Shown piece after piece: positions 8,543 through 18,330 of a stretch of 56,746 nucleotides of DNA; positions within the stretch are counted from its first letter, which is position 1, and every line of letters begins with the position of its first letter. The DNA comes from Pseudomonas tehranensis (lineage in GTDB: Bacteria; Pseudomonadota; Gammaproteobacteria; Pseudomonadales; Pseudomonadaceae). A program made the position numbers and the translations under genes. The notes under the pieces are model-generated. The model was given only the letters and a program-made list of their open reading frames with translations. It had not been told where the DNA came from and did no database searches. Where the stretch lies: positions 1-56,746 of the forward strand of contig NZ_JABWQV010000010.1 in NCBI RefSeq assembly GCF_014268615.1. The letters run 5' to 3'.

Positions 8543-11002
8543 ATGACTCAAGCGCGGACTCTCGGAACCCCCCGGTTGTTGGGCATCGTCTGGCCTTTTA
8601 TCGCCGTCGTCCTGTTTCAGGCATTGTTGGGGGGTGTCAGTCTTTACGTGTTGTCTGCGGTGCGCGGCTACGTGGCGGGGGAAAGCCTTTGGTCCAAGGG
8701 CCAGAAAGACGCCATTTACTACCTCAATCTTTATGCCGACAGTCGCGACGAAACAATCTTTCAAAAGTATCAGCGGGCTATCGCCGTACCTGAGGGCGGG
8801 CATGAGCTGCGGGTGGCCCTGGACCGTCAGCCGCCGGATCTGGAGGCGGCACGGGCGGGAATCCTCAAGGGCGGCAACCACCCGGACGACGTGTCCAGTC
8901 TGATCTGGCTCTACCTGAATTTTCGGCACTTCAGTTACCTGGAAGAGGCTATCGATCTCTGGACGGTGGGCGACGGCTACCTGATTGAACTGGATGACGT
9001 CGCCCGCCAGATGCACAGCCGGATTTCCGCAGGTCAGGCGTCTGAGGCCGATATTCGCGGCTGGAAGGCGAAAATCTTTGCCATCAACGATTCCGTCACC
9101 CCGGCAGCCAAAGCTTTCAGCGATGCGCTGGGAGAGGGTTCGCGCTTCATCCTGCGCCTGTTGCTGGTGACCAACTTCGCTACGGCCCTGGGATTGATCG
9201 TGCTGGCGCTGTTGCGCACGCATAAACTGCTGGCCCAGCGGCAGGGCTTCGCCAACGCCTTGCAACTGGAAAAGGAGCGGGCGCAGATCACCTTGCAGTC
9301 CATTGGCGATGGCGTGATCACCACCGATGTGGAAGGGGCAATCGCCTACATGAATCCCGCCGCCGAAGCGATGACTCACTGGAAGGCCGAGCACGCCACG
9401 GGACTGCCTCTGGCCGCCCTGTTCAATTTGCTCGATGACAACGCCCAGAGTGAGGGGCTGACCCTGATCGAACATATTCTCAGCGGCCGGCTCGGTGGCG
9501 GCAGCGAGCATTCCAAGTTGATCCAGCGCCTGGATGGCAGCACGGTGTCCGTCACCCTGGTGGGCGCGCCGATCCGCCATGCCGGCAAGGTCAGCGGAGC
9601 GGTGCTGGTGTTGCACGACATGACCCAGGAACGCCAGTACATCGCCAACCTGTCATGGCAGGCCACCCACGATGCCCTGACCGGCCTGGCCAATCGCCGG
9701 GAATTTGAGTATCGCCTTGAACAAGCCTTGCACAATCTGACGCGCCAGGTGGGGCGTCATGCATTGATGTTCCTCGACCTGGACCAGTTCAAGCTGGTCA
9801 ATGACACCTGTGGTCATGCGGCGGGTGACGAATTGTTGCGTCATATTTGCGCGTTGCTGCAATCGGGATTGCGGGAAAACGACACCCTGGCCCGATTGGG
9901 GGGCGATGAGTTCGGTATTCTGCTGGAGAACTGCTCGCCGGAGGCCGCGGAAAAGATCGCCGACGGCTTGCGCCAGACCGTACAGAACCTGCACTTTGTC
10001 TGGAAGGGCCGTCCATTCGTAACCACGGTGAGCATTGGCCTGGTGCATATCGCCCAGAGCCCAATGACGCTGGAGGCGTCCCTGCGCGCTGCTGATATGG
10101 CCTGTTACATGGCCAAGGAAAAGGGCCGTAACCGGGTCCAGGTCTATCACGCCGACGACTCGGAACTGTCCCTGCGCTTTGGCGAGATGGCGTGGGTCCA
10201 GCGCCTGCACATGGCCCTGGAGGAGAATCGCTTCTGTCTTTATGCCCAGGAAATCGCCGCGCTGGGGCCGGGCGACCATGGCGGCGGGCATATCGAGATT
10301 CTGTTGCGCCTGCATGACGAAGCCGGAAGGATGATCCTGCCGGACAGCTTCATTCCCGCTGCGGAACGCTATGGCTTGATGACGTCTCTGGATCGTTGGG
10401 TGGTGGAAAATGTCTTCAAGATCATCCGTCAGTGCCTGAACGATTCGCGGCAGGGACCGATGGCCATGTGTGCGATTAATCTGTCAGGCACAACTATCGG
10501 AGATCAGGCATTCCTTGATTTCCTGCGTAAACAGTTTGCGGCCTACTCGATTCCACCAGAAATGATTTGTTTTGAAATAACAGAGACGAGTGCTATTTCA
10601 AATTTGGGCAGCGCCATCCGCTTTATCAATGAACTCAAGAGCTTGGGTTGCTACTTCTCGCTGGATGACTTTTGTGCCGGAATGTCTTCATTCGCTTACC
10701 TGAAACATTTACCTGTAGACTTCCTGAAGATCGACGGGAGTTTCGTAAAGGATATGCTGGACGACCCGATTAACCGTGCAATGGTCGAGGTGATCAATCA
10801 CATCGGCCACGTCATGGGTAAGCGCACGATTGCCGAGTTTGTTGAAACTGCCCAGATCGAGCAGGCGTTGCTGGAGATCGGGGTGGATTACGCTCAAGGG
10901 TATGTGATTGAACGCCCGCAATTGTTTACCTGTGATACGTTGCAATGTAGGCCGGCCCGGCCGCAGCCGCTGTTATTCAAGGCCCCCGGCACGTTCCGCT
11001 GA
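8543..11002 (+). CDS. Membrane-bound PAS-GGDEF-EAL c-di-GMP signalling protein
   Basis: An 819-residue protein from the ATG at 8543, which follows AAGGGA at ribosome-site spacing; an ATG 33 bases upstream is in frame but has a poorer context. Two membrane helices (about 12-40 and 210-235) bracket a periplasmic sensor domain of unknown type. A PAS domain follows (about 255-370). The GGDEF motif is intact (ARLGGDEF, GGDEF at 453-457) with a product-inhibition I-site, REND, exactly five residues before it. The EAL domain starts with EIL (585-587) and keeps FEITET, LDDF, LKIDGSFV and a QGY end, so phosphodiesterase activity is plausible. It could make or degrade c-di-GMP; which dominates cannot be read from sequence. 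Confidence 0.9.
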   Translation: MTQARTLGTPRLLGIVWPFIAVVLFQALLGGVSLYVLSAVRGYVAGESLWSKGQKDAIYYLNLYADSRDETIFQKYQRAIAVPEGGHELRVALDRQPPDLEAARAGILKGGNHPDDVSSLIWLYLNFRHFSYLEEAIDLWTVGDGYLIELDDVARQMHSRISAGQASEADIRGWKAKIFAINDSVTPAAKAFSDALGEGSRFILRLLLVTNFATALGLIVLALLRTHKLLAQRQGFANALQLEKERAQITLQSIGDGVITTDVEGAIAYMNPAAEAMTHWKAEHATGLPLAALFNLLDDNAQSEGLTLIEHILSGRLGGGSEHSKLIQRLDGSTVSVTLVGAPIRHAGKVSGAVLVLHDMTQERQYIANLSWQATHDALTGLANRREFEYRLEQALHNLTRQVGRHALMFLDLDQFKLVNDTCGHAAGDELLRHICALLQSGLRENDTLARLGGDEFGILLENCSPEAAEKIADGLRQTVQNLHFVWKGRPFVTTVSIGLVHIAQSPMTLEASLRAADMACYMAKEKGRNRVQVYHADDSELSLRFGEMAWVQRLHMALEENRFCLYAQEIAALGPGDHGGGHIEILLRLHDEAGRMILPDSFIPAAERYGLMTSLDRWVVENVFKIIRQCLNDSRQGPMAMCAINLSGTTIGDQAFLDFLRKQFAAYSIPPEMICFEITETSAISNLGSAIRFINELKSLGCYFSLDDFCAGMSSFAYLKHLPVDFLKIDGSFVKDMLDDPINRAMVEVINHIGHVMGKRTIAEFVETAQIEQALLEIGVDYAQGYVIERPQLFTCDTLQCRPARPQPLLFKAPGTFR

Positions 11003-11048
11003 ACCTCTTGTTGATCCGGAAAAAATCACAATCAAAAGGAGCCCGACA

Positions 11049-11852
11049 GTGATCGACACATTCAACCGAACAGGCCCGCTCATGGACGCCACAAGCTATC
11101 CGAAATGGGCACAACAGCTCATTACCGATTGCAGCGAGAGCAAACGCCGGGTTGTCGAACACGAGCTGTATCAACGCATGCGCGATAACAAGCTCAGCGC
11201 CAAGACCATGCGCCACTACCTTATTGGTGGTTGGCCGGTCGTTGAACAGTTCGCTTTATACATGGCACAGAACCTCACCAAGACACGCTTTGCCCGCCAC
11301 CCCGGCGAGGATATGGCGCGTCGCTGGCTGATGCGTAACATTCGTGTCGAACTCAACCATGCCGATTACTGGGTCAACTGGAGCGCCGCCCATGGCGTGA
11401 CCCTGGAGGACCTGCAAGCGCAGCAAGTGCCACCCGAACTTCATGCGCTGAGCCACTGGTGCTGGCATACGAGTTCTTCGGACTCGCTGATCGTGGCGAT
11501 CGCCGCGACCAACTATGCCATCGAGGGGGCAACCGGGGAGTGGTCGGCACTGGTGTGTTCCAGTGGCGTCTACGCGGCGGCTTTCGCCGAGGAAGACCGC
11601 AAGCGAGCCATGAAGTGGCTGAAGATGCACGCCCAGTACGATGATGCCCATCCCTGGGAAGCCCTGGAAATCATCTGCACCCTGGCGGGCATGAACCCGA
11701 GCAAGGCTCTGCAGACCGAGCTGCGCCAAGCTGTCTGCAAGAGCTACGACTACATGTACCTCTTCCTGGAACGCTGCATGCAACTGGAGCAATCGGAGTC
11801 CGTGGGGAAAACCTCACCGACCCGTGAGCGTCTGGCGCTGGCCGGGAGCTGA
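11049..11852 (+). CDS. TenA/PqqC-fold (haem-oxygenase-like) protein
   Basis: A 267-residue protein from a GTG at 11049 preceded by AAAAGGAG. Its all-helical sequence with conserved stretches such as HYLIGGWPVVEQF, NIRVELNHADYW and CWHTSSSD resembles the TenA/PqqC-like family, often annotated in Pseudomonas as a TenA-family transcriptional regulator or an iron-containing redox enzyme. Residues E and H in the VELNHADYW segment are candidate metal ligands. It starts 46 bases after the c-di-GMP gene, so the two may be co-transcribed. No substrate or regulatory target can be assigned. The name 'transcriptional regulator' is historical and there is no DNA-binding domain in view. Confidence 0.7.
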   Translation: MIDTFNRTGPLMDATSYPKWAQQLITDCSESKRRVVEHELYQRMRDNKLSAKTMRHYLIGGWPVVEQFALYMAQNLTKTRFARHPGEDMARRWLMRNIRVELNHADYWVNWSAAHGVTLEDLQAQQVPPELHALSHWCWHTSSSDSLIVAIAATNYAIEGATGEWSALVCSSGVYAAAFAEEDRKRAMKWLKMHAQYDDAHPWEALEIICTLAGMNPSKALQTELRQAVCKSYDYMYLFLERCMQLEQSESVGKTSPTRERLALAGS

Positions 11853-11870
11853 TACCCGATAGCCAACCCA

Positions 11871-11960
11871 TGTGGGAGCGAGCCTGCTCGCGAAGGTGTC
11901 ACGACAGTCAACGGGGAGGTTGACTGCTTGATCGCCATCGCGAGCAAGCTCGCTCCCACA
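11871..11960. repeat. REPIN: two inverted REP sequences
   Basis: The left REP begins TGTGGGAGCGAGCCTGCTCG (11871) and its inverted partner ends at 11960 (CGAGCAAGCTCGCTCCCACA). They are separated by a 44-base spacer. This is the common fluorescent-pseudomonad REPIN arrangement, mobilised in trans by RAYT transposases. Confidence 0.9.
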
Positions 11961-12002
11961 ATTGTTTTGGGTGAGCGCTGGCTCCAACCCACCTTCAACC
12001 CC

Positions 12003-12091
12003 TGTGGGAGCGGGCTTGCTCGCGAAAGCGGAGGGTCAGTTGTAAAGATCTTTAATTTACCGACATCTTCGCGAGCAAGCCCGCTCCCACA
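12003..12091. repeat. REPIN, second tandem copy
   Basis: A second REP pair of the same class begins 43 bases after the first. The left arm starts TGTGGGAGCGGGCTTGCTCG and the inverted right arm ends at 12091. The spacer differs from that of the first copy. Together the two REPINs fill the gap between the TenA-like and GGDEF genes and may end both converging transcripts. Confidence 0.9.
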
Positions 12092-12130
12092 TTTTTCGAC
12101 GGTGTTCACAAAATCTGTAATTGCTGGTTT

Positions 12131-13057
12131 TCACCCCGCCATCGCCAGCCGGTTACGGCCCTCGCGCTTGGCCACGTACAACGCGTTGTCGGCCCTGCGC
12201 AGCAGGCTTTCGACTGACTCACCCGGCAGCAGGGTCGCGCAACCCAGGCTCACCGTCAGTTCGATCCGCGTCCCTGCGGCAAAATAATCCTGCGCCTGGG
12301 CGGCATGACGCAGCCGTTCTCCGACCATGGCCGCGGCATCCCGGCTGGTGTTCGAGAGCAGAATCAGGAATTCTTCGCCACCGAACCTGAACACCATGTC
12401 CACATTGCGCAGCTGATTCTTGATGGCCTCGGCCACGCCCTTCAATACCTCATCGCCGATGCCGTGCCCATGAATGTCGTTGACGCGCTTGAAATGATCG
12501 ATGTCCAGCATCAACAGTGACAGCGGTTGCAAATGACGCTTGGCCATATCAACTTCACGGATCAGCGTCTGGTCCATGGCGATGCGATTGCCCGTGCCGG
12601 TCAGTGGGTCACGCAGGGCGCTTTGGGTCGCGGCGCGGTAGAGCAGCGCATTGCGCAATGGAAACAGCAGCGTCGACAACACGGACTCAAGGTCGGCCTG
12701 TTCGGTCTCGGTGAAGCGCTGGTTACGGCGAAACACCAGCTCGCCCAGATACTCGCCTTCATGGCTGAGGTTATAGGTGAGGGTGTGATGCCCGCGTTGC
12801 CCCAGCTCCAGACGCAGATCGCTGGGGCTGTGGCGGTAGATCAGTGCGTCCAGCGGCACCAGCCGCTGAACTTCACGGAAAAACAGCCCCAGGATCCGTT
12901 GCGGCTCCAGGCTGGTCTGCAATTGCTGGCTCAGCTGCTGACGCAACTGCGAAAGATTGACAGAGCGTGCCACCAGCGGTGATGGCTGGCCAAAGCCCAG
13001 GCGCTGCAGTTTGGCGCTGTCGAAATCAATCGCGTTGATCTGGGTTGGCGTTTTCAT
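12131..13057 (-). CDS. GGDEF diguanylate cyclase (PA3177-like)
   Basis: A 308-residue protein from the ATG at 13057 (MKTPTQ); an in-frame ATG 93 bases upstream would add a low-complexity stretch. Residues about 50-140 look like a GAF-type sensor. The C-terminal GGDEF domain has DPLTGTGNR, LMLDIDHFKRVND and the active-site FGGEEF. An RNVD I-site lies exactly five residues before GGEEF, so feedback inhibition by c-di-GMP is expected. There are no membrane segments, so it is cytoplasmic. Its position between the SDR/mupP block and the upstream genes matches that of the P. aeruginosa cyclase PA3177. Confidence 0.92.
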   Translation of the reverse strand: MKTPTQINAIDFDSAKLQRLGFGQPSPLVARSVNLSQLRQQLSQQLQTSLEPQRILGLFFREVQRLVPLDALIYRHSPSDLRLELGQRGHHTLTYNLSHEGEYLGELVFRRNQRFTETEQADLESVLSTLLFPLRNALLYRAATQSALRDPLTGTGNRIAMDQTLIREVDMAKRHLQPLSLLMLDIDHFKRVNDIHGHGIGDEVLKGVAEAIKNQLRNVDMVFRFGGEEFLILLSNTSRDAAAMVGERLRHAAQAQDYFAAGTRIELTVSLGCATLLPGESVESLLRRADNALYVAKREGRNRLAMAG

Positions 13058-13309
13058 ATGGCGTGGGCCCCTAAGCGAATCTGTCCTGACAGGTTGGGCG
13101 AGGCGGCTTTGGGCGGCGCGTCGTACTGGTCCTTCAGTCCCGTAGGACATCTGATTTGAGTTTAGTCCGCTTTACCTGGCAGGCATAAGTCTCATCTCAA
13201 CATCCATTCCCGCCGAACATGGCGTGTTTGAGGATCTTTAGAGCGAAAGTCGTGCCATTCGGTTCAGTAGAATAAAAACCGGTTAGGAATCAATGGATTG
13301 ATCCGGGTT

Positions 13310-13349
13310 CGCCAAGCCCCTGTCGTCACTGGGTGACAGGGGCTTGGCG
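13310..13349 (-). terminator. Very stable hairpin downstream of the SDR gene
   Basis: GCCAAGCCCCTGTC (13311-13324) is perfectly complementary to GACAGGGGCTTGGC (13335-13348), with one more C-G pair outside, around a 10-base loop. It lies past the stop of the minus-strand SDR gene and before the GGDEF gene. There is no T-tract on either strand, so it may be an mRNA 3' end stabiliser or a non-canonical terminator. The rest of 13058-13419 shows nothing else. Confidence 0.5.
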
Positions 13350-13419
13350 GTTCGCCTGGCTACGTATGGGGGGGCAGGGACGTCGCGACGGTAAACCGAC
13401 GCGACGTCAAGGCGAGTGG

Positions 13420-14160
13420 TTACTGCGCGTTGAATGCCTGGCCGTTGACACCGGTGCTATCCGGTCCCATCAGGTACAGGTAAACCGGCATGATTTCTTC
13501 AGGTGTAGGGTTGTTGAGCGGGTTTTCCCCCGGGTAGGCCTGGGCGCGCATGCTGGTGCGGGTGGCGCCGGGGTTGATGCTGTTGGCGCGCACCGGTGCG
13601 ACGGTATCGACTTCATCGGCCAGGGTTTGCATCAGCCCCTCGGTGGCGAACTTGGAGACGCCATAAGCGCCCCAGTAAGCCCGTCCCTTACGCCCGACGC
13701 TGCTGGAGGTGAACACCACGGAGGCGTCCTTGGACAGCTTGAGCAGCGGCAGCAAGGTGCTGGTGAGCATGAACATGGCGTTGACGTTCACCTGCATCAC
13801 CCGCATGAAGTTCTCGCCGGACAACTGCTCCAGCGGCGTACGCGGGCCGATGATCGAGGCGTTGTGCAGCAGGCCGTCCAGATGGCCGAATTCGGTTTCA
13901 ATCATCGCCGCCAGTTCATCGTACTGATGCGGCAGGGCGGTTTCGAGATTGAACGGGATCACCGCCGGCTGTGGATGCCCGGCCGCTTCGATTTCATCGT
14001 AGACCTGGGTCAGGTTGGCTTCGGTCTTGCCCAGCAGCAATACAGTAGCGCCGTGGGCGGCATAGGCCTTGGCGGCTGCGGCGCCGATGCCGCGACCTGC
14101 GCCGGTGACCAGGATGACCCGGCCATTGAGCAGGTCGGGGCGGGCGGAATACTCAAACAT
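13420..14160 (-). CDS. Short-chain dehydrogenase, YciK-like
   Basis: A 246-residue Rossmann-fold protein. The cofactor motif VTGAGRGIG is at residues 18-26 and the catalytic YxxxK sits in YWGAYGVSKFA. NAS (LLHNASI) replaces the usual NNAG, as in YciK proteins. It reduces or oxidises an unknown alcohol or ketone with NAD(P). It follows mupP on the same strand with a REPIN of about 100 bases between them and is often the last gene of this block in Pseudomonas. The substrate is unknown; yciK-type is a family assignment. Confidence 0.85.
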   Translation of the reverse strand: MFEYSARPDLLNGRVILVTGAGRGIGAAAAKAYAAHGATVLLLGKTEANLTQVYDEIEAAGHPQPAVIPFNLETALPHQYDELAAMIETEFGHLDGLLHNASIIGPRTPLEQLSGENFMRVMQVNVNAMFMLTSTLLPLLKLSKDASVVFTSSSVGRKGRAYWGAYGVSKFATEGLMQTLADEVDTVAPVRANSINPGATRTSMRAQAYPGENPLNNPTPEEIMPVYLYLMGPDSTGVNGQAFNAQ

Positions 14161-14228
14161 AAAAAAACCTCAACAATTAAAAGCAGCACGGTTCCTGTGG
14201 CACAGAACTGTCATGGCGAGTGAGCTTT

Positions 14229-14326
14229 TTGTGGCGAGGGAGCTTGCTCCCGCTCGGCGGCGAAGCCGTCGTCAACTGAATCAGGGACCGCTTCGCGATC
14301 CAGCGGGAGCGAGCTCCCTCGCCACA
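14229..14326. repeat. REPIN of a second REP class
   Basis: The left arm starts TTGTGGCGAGGGAGCTTGCT and the right arm is its near-perfect inverse ending CTCCCTCGCCACAA at 14326. The core GGGAGC(T/G)-AGCTCCC differs from the TGTGGGAGCG class seen elsewhere in the window. It lies between mupP and the SDR gene. Confidence 0.85.
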
Positions 14327-14352
14327 AGAGCGGTAGCGCCGATTCGGTCAGC

Positions 14353-15024
14353 TCAACAACTGCACAATGCGTTATCCAGCACTTCACGCAGCGCCGAGGG
14401 GTGATCGATCACCACATCCGCGCCCCAATGGTTCGGGTTGTCGTCCGGGTGAATGTAGCCATAGGTCACCGCGCACGTCCGGGTGCCGGCGCTGCGGCCA
14501 GACTCGATGTCCCGCAGGTCGTCGCCCACGAACAATACGCTGGCCGGATCCAGGTCGAGCATCTTGCACGCCAGGGTCAGCGGTTCGGGGTCCGGCTTGC
14601 TGTTCTTTACATGGTCGGGGCAGATCAACACTTTCGAGCGTTCGGCCAGGCCCAGTTGCTGCATGATCGGCTCGGCAAAGCGCACCGGTTTGTTGGTGAC
14701 CACCCCCCAGATCAGGTTGGCCGCTTCAATGTCGGCCAGCACCTGGGCCATGCCGTCAAACAGGTGGCTGTGGACCGCGCAACCCTTGAGGTAACGGTCG
14801 AGGAATTCCTGGCGTAGTTCCTCGAAACCTGGCGACTCCGGGTCCATGGAAAAGGTCACCGCGACCATCGCCCGGGCGCCGCCGGAAATCTCGTCGCGAA
14901 TATGCTGCGTGTTCATGGGAGGCAGGCCGCGGTCGGCACGCATGGCCTGGCAGATGGCGATGAAGTCCGGCGCGGTGTCGAGCAGCGTGCCGTCCATGTC
15001 GAAGAGAACCGCTTTGAGACGCAT
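14353..15024 (-). CDS. mupP: N-acetylmuramic acid 6-phosphate phosphatase MupP
   Basis: A 223-residue HAD-superfamily phosphatase. Motif I is DMDGTLLDT near the N-terminus, with VTNKP (motif II), a K in the NSKPDP segment (motif III) and [12 protein letters not shown] (motif IV). The position next to ubiG matches PA3172, shown to be MupP. MupP removes the 6-phosphate from MurNAc-6P in the cell-wall recycling route that feeds UDP-MurNAc and bypasses fosfomycin-sensitive MurA. The ATG is 4 bases past the ubiG stop with GAGGAG as ribosome site, so translation is probably coupled. A phosphoglycolate phosphatase annotation is common for this gene but less likely given synteny. Confidence 0.88.
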   Translation of the reverse strand: MRLKAVLFDMDGTLLDTAPDFIAICQAMRADRGLPPMNTQHIRDEISGGARAMVAVTFSMDPESPGFEELRQEFLDRYLKGCAVHSHLFDGMAQVLADIEAANLIWGVVTNKPVRFAEPIMQQLGLAERSKVLICPDHVKNSKPDPEPLTLACKMLDLDPASVLFVGDDLRDIESGRSAGTRTCAVTYGYIHPDDNPNHWGADVVIDHPSALREVLDNALCSC

Positions 15025-15028
15025 CGAC

Positions 15029-15727
15029 TTACTCCTCGCGCAAGGTCTGGATCATGTAATTGACATCAACGTCGGCGGCCAGCTTGTAGTGCTTGGTCAG
15101 GGGGTTGTACGTCAGGCCGATGATGTCCTTGACGGTCAGCCCGGCCATGCGGCTCCAGGCCCCCAGCTCCGAAGGCCGGATGAATTTCTTGAAGTCGTGA
15201 GTGCCGCGTGGCAACAGCTTCATGATGTATTCGGCGCCGATGATGGCGAACAGGTAGGCCTTCGGATTGCGGTTGATGGTGGAGAAGAACACCTGCCCAC
15301 CGGGCTTGACCATGCGAAAGCACGCGCGGATGACCGATGATGGATCCGGTACGTGTTCGAGCATCTCCAGGCACGTGACCACATCGAACTGTTCGGGCAT
15401 TTCCTCGGCCAGGGCTTCGGCGGTGGTCTGCCGGTATTCCACGCTGACGCCGGATTCCAGTTGATGCAGTTGCGCGACCGCCAGCGGTGCTTCACCCATG
15501 TCGATGCCCATCACCGTCGCTCCGCGCTGGGCCATGGCTTCGCTGAGGATGCCGCCGCCGCAGCCGACATCGAGCACCTTCTTGCCAGCCAGGCTGACGC
15601 GCTCGTCAATCCAGTTGACCCGCAGCGGGTTGATATCGTGCAGCGGTTTGAATTCGCTTTCACGGTCCCACCAGCGATGGGCCAGGGCTTCGAATTTGGC
15701 GATTTCGGCGTGGTCGACGTTGCTCAT
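15029..15727 (-). CDS. ubiG: Ubiquinone biosynthesis O-methyltransferase UbiG
   Basis: A 232-residue SAM-dependent class I methyltransferase. Motif I is VLDVGCGGG, with MGIDMGE as the acidic strand-2 end and [10 protein letters not shown] as motif II. UbiG carries out both O-methylations of the ubiquinone pathway at the inner membrane face. Length and the N-terminal signature [19 protein letters not shown] match the family. It is read with mtaD upstream (61-base gap) and mupP downstream (4-base gap). Confidence 0.96.
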   Translation of the reverse strand: MSNVDHAEIAKFEALAHRWWDRESEFKPLHDINPLRVNWIDERVSLAGKKVLDVGCGGGILSEAMAQRGATVMGIDMGEAPLAVAQLHQLESGVSVEYRQTTAEALAEEMPEQFDVVTCLEMLEHVPDPSSVIRACFRMVKPGGQVFFSTINRNPKAYLFAIIGAEYIMKLLPRGTHDFKKFIRPSELGAWSRMAGLTVKDIIGLTYNPLTKHYKLAADVDVNYMIQTLREE

Positions 15728-15788
15728 GTGCAGATCCTCGAAAAACTTGAAAAATCGTAGGCCCCGAACCGTGGCTCAAGGGGTCTGG

Positions 15789-17120
15789 TTATTCGTTGTG
15801 GCCGCTGATGCGACGACCCCATGCTTGCGCCGTGGCACTGAGCTGCGATTCGTCCAGACGGGTCAGGCGGCCGTCCTCAAGCAAGGGCTTGCCGGCCACC
15901 CACAGATGTTTCACGCAGTCGCGACCGGTGGCGTAGATCAGTTGCGACACCGGGTCATAGACCGGCTGCTGGGCCAGCCCCGACAAGTCAAAGGCCACCA
16001 GGTCGGCGGCCTTGCCGACTTCCAGCGAGCCGACGGTCGCTTCGATGCCCAGTGCCCGGGCGCCATTGAGCGTGGCCATGCGCAACGCCCGGTGGGCGTC
16101 CAGGGCCGTGGCCGAACCGGCGACGGCCTTGGCCAGCAACGCGGCGGTACGCGTCTCGCCCAACAGGTCCAGATCGTTGTTGCTCGCCGCCCCGTCAGTG
16201 CCGACCGCGACATTGACCCCGGCCTGCCACAAGCGCTCCACCGGGCAGAAACCGCTGGCCAGCTTCATGTTCGATTCCGGGCAGTGGATCACGCTGCAGT
16301 TGCTTTCTACCAGCAAAGCCTGGTCTTCATCGCTGACCTGAGTCATGTGTACCGCCTGAAAGCGCGGCCCCAGCAGGCCCAGTCGTCCCAGCCGGGCCAT
16401 CGGTCGCTCACCGGTGTTATCCACAGCCTGCTGTACTTCGAAGGCGGTTTCGTGAACATGCATATGAATGGCCGCGTCCAGTTCTTCGGCGATCACTCGG
16501 ATTTTTTCCAGGTTCTCGTCGCCGACGGTGTAGGGCGCATGGGGGCCGAATGCCACTTTGATCCGTGGATGGTGTTTGAGGTCGCCAAACAATTCGATGC
16601 CCTGACGAATGGCATCGTCGGCGCTGGCGGCACCGGGGATCGGAAAATCGAGGATCGGAATGGCGATTTGTGCGCGGATACCGCTGTTATGCACACGCTC
16701 GCTGGCAACCTTGGGGTAAAAATACATGTCCGAGAAACATGTGATGCCGCCCTTGAGCTGCTCGGCGATCGCCAGGTCGGTGCCGTCGCGGACAAAATCT
16801 TCATCGACCCATTTACCCTCGGCCGGCCAGATGTGTTGTTCAAGCCAGGTCATCAAGGGCAGATCGTCGGCCAGCCCGCGGAACAGGGTCATCGCCGCAT
16901 GGCCGTGGGCGTTGATCAATCCGGGGCTGAGCAGCATGCCCGGCAGTTCGCGGACCTCGGTTGCATCACATTTCAGGGCTTCTGCCCGTGGGCCGATGAA
17001 CACGATGCAGCCGTCGCGGATGCCCAGGCCATGCTCCTTGAGCACGACGCCGGCGGGTTCGACAGGCACCAACCAGGTCGGTAGCAGTAATAAGTCGAGC
17101 GCAACGGCAGGCTTGGGCAT
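15789..17120 (-). CDS. mtaD: 5'-methylthioadenosine / S-adenosylhomocysteine deaminase
   Basis: A 443-residue amidohydrolase-superfamily enzyme of the TRZ/ATZ-MtaD group. Metal ligands appear as NAHGHAAM (HxH), HMHVHETA and HCPESN, with a late Asp in [11 protein letters not shown]. It corresponds by position and sequence type to PA3170, characterised as a methylthioadenosine deaminase giving methylthioinosine. It is divergent from mtnA (106-base gap to the chosen mtnA start), which acts two steps later in methylthio recycling. It heads the mtaD-ubiG-mupP transcript. Confidence 0.9.
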   Translation of the reverse strand: MPKPAVALDLLLLPTWLVPVEPAGVVLKEHGLGIRDGCIVFIGPRAEALKCDATEVRELPGMLLSPGLINAHGHAAMTLFRGLADDLPLMTWLEQHIWPAEGKWVDEDFVRDGTDLAIAEQLKGGITCFSDMYFYPKVASERVHNSGIRAQIAIPILDFPIPGAASADDAIRQGIELFGDLKHHPRIKVAFGPHAPYTVGDENLEKIRVIAEELDAAIHMHVHETAFEVQQAVDNTGERPMARLGRLGLLGPRFQAVHMTQVSDEDQALLVESNCSVIHCPESNMKLASGFCPVERLWQAGVNVAVGTDGAASNNDLDLLGETRTAALLAKAVAGSATALDAHRALRMATLNGARALGIEATVGSLEVGKAADLVAFDLSGLAQQPVYDPVSQLIYATGRDCVKHLWVAGKPLLEDGRLTRLDESQLSATAQAWGRRISGHNE

Positions 17121-17187
17121 CGTGGAACGGTTCCATGGCGTATAAGGGATGGCGAAGTATACCCGAGCGTCTTCGCGGAGGGATCGC

Positions 17188-17193
17188 TATAAT
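17188..17193 (+). promoter_or_regulatory. -10-like box upstream of mtnA
   Basis: A perfect TATAAT lies about 33 bases before the chosen mtnA start in the mtaD/mtnA divergent gap. No good -35 hexamer is found at 16-18 bases upstream, so it may depend on an activator or be fortuitous. Confidence 0.35.
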
Positions 17194-17226
17194 CGGCGGC
17201 TTTTGTTCATGAGTGCGGGGTGTGGG

Positions 17227-18303
17227 ATGCGCGATCGACTGTTGGCAGCGGAGAAGGTGAAGGCCATCGATTGGCGTGATGGCGCCCTCTATCTGTTGGA
17301 TCAGCGTATTTTGCCGTTCGAGGAAACCTGGATCGCCTATACCACGGCGGCTGGCGTGGCCGAGGCTATTCGCTCGATGGTGGTGCGGGGCGCGCCGGCC
17401 ATCGGCATCAGCGCGGCCTATGGCGTGGTGCTGGCAGCGCGGGCGCGCTTGGCCGAGGGTGGCGACTGGCAAACAGCGTTGGAAGCCGATTTTGCCTTGC
17501 TGGCCGACTCCCGGCCGACGGCGGTGAACCTGTTCTGGGCGTTGGACCGGATGCGCGACCGGCTGGGACGCTTGAAAGAGCATGCCGAACCGCTGGCGGC
17601 CCTTGAGGCCGAAGCCATCGCAATCCATGAAAGCGACCGCGAAGCCAACCTGACCATGGCGCAGTTGGGGGTCGATCTGATCCGCAAGCATCAAGGCAAC
17701 GCCCAGGCCATCCTGACTCATTGCAATACCGGCGCCCTGGCTACCGGTGGCTTCGGCACGGCCCTTGGGGTGATCCGGGGGGCGTTCCTTGAGGGCATGG
17801 TCGAGCGCGTGTATGCCGACGAAACCCGTCCGTGGCTACAAGGCTCGCGCCTCACCGCGTGGGAATTGGCCAATGAGGGCATCCCGGTGACCCTTAACGC
17901 TGACTCTGCCGCCGCCCACATCATGAAAACCAAGGGCGTGACCTGGGTGATCGTCGGCGCCGACCGCATTACCGCCAACGGCGATGTGGCGAACAAGATC
18001 GGCACCTATCAACTGGCGGTCTGCGCCATGCACCATGGCGTGCGCTTCATGGTGGTGGCGCCCAGTTCGACCATCGACATGAACCTGGCCAGCGGCGAAG
18101 ACATTCCGATTGAAGAGCGCGACGGGCGCGAACTGCTGGAGGTTGGCGGCAAGCGGGTCGGGGCGGATGTGGATGCCTTCAACCCGGTGTTCGACGTCAC
18201 CCCGGCGGACCTGATCGACGCCATTGTCACCGAGAAAGGCATCGTCGAGCGCCCGGATACGGCGAAGATGGCGCAGTTGATGTGTCGCAAGCGGTTGCAC
18301 TGA
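17227..18303 (+). CDS. mtnA: Methylthioribose-1-phosphate isomerase
   Basis: A 358-residue protein of the eIF2B-like isomerase family. The sequence has [13 protein letters not shown], the catalytic-Cys segment [12 protein letters not shown] and [18 protein letters not shown]. It converts methylthioribose-1-phosphate to methylthioribulose-1-phosphate in the methionine salvage pathway. The ATG at 17227 gives the family's usual length; an ATG at 17209 is also in frame. It is divergent from mtaD. A REPIN follows the stop. Confidence 0.95.
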   Translation: MRDRLLAAEKVKAIDWRDGALYLLDQRILPFEETWIAYTTAAGVAEAIRSMVVRGAPAIGISAAYGVVLAARARLAEGGDWQTALEADFALLADSRPTAVNLFWALDRMRDRLGRLKEHAEPLAALEAEAIAIHESDREANLTMAQLGVDLIRKHQGNAQAILTHCNTGALATGGFGTALGVIRGAFLEGMVERVYADETRPWLQGSRLTAWELANEGIPVTLNADSAAAHIMKTKGVTWVIVGADRITANGDVANKIGTYQLAVCAMHHGVRFMVVAPSSTIDMNLASGEDIPIEERDGRELLEVGGKRVGADVDAFNPVFDVTPADLIDAIVTEKGIVERPDTAKMAQLMCRKRLH

Positions 18304-18330
18304 AGGCTTTGAGTGTCGGATCTGCCGCTA

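Noticed and set aside
11871..12091. CRISPR-like spaced repeats
   Set aside because: The repeats are inverted REP pairs with unrelated spacing, not direct repeats with uniform spacers; no cas genes are present.
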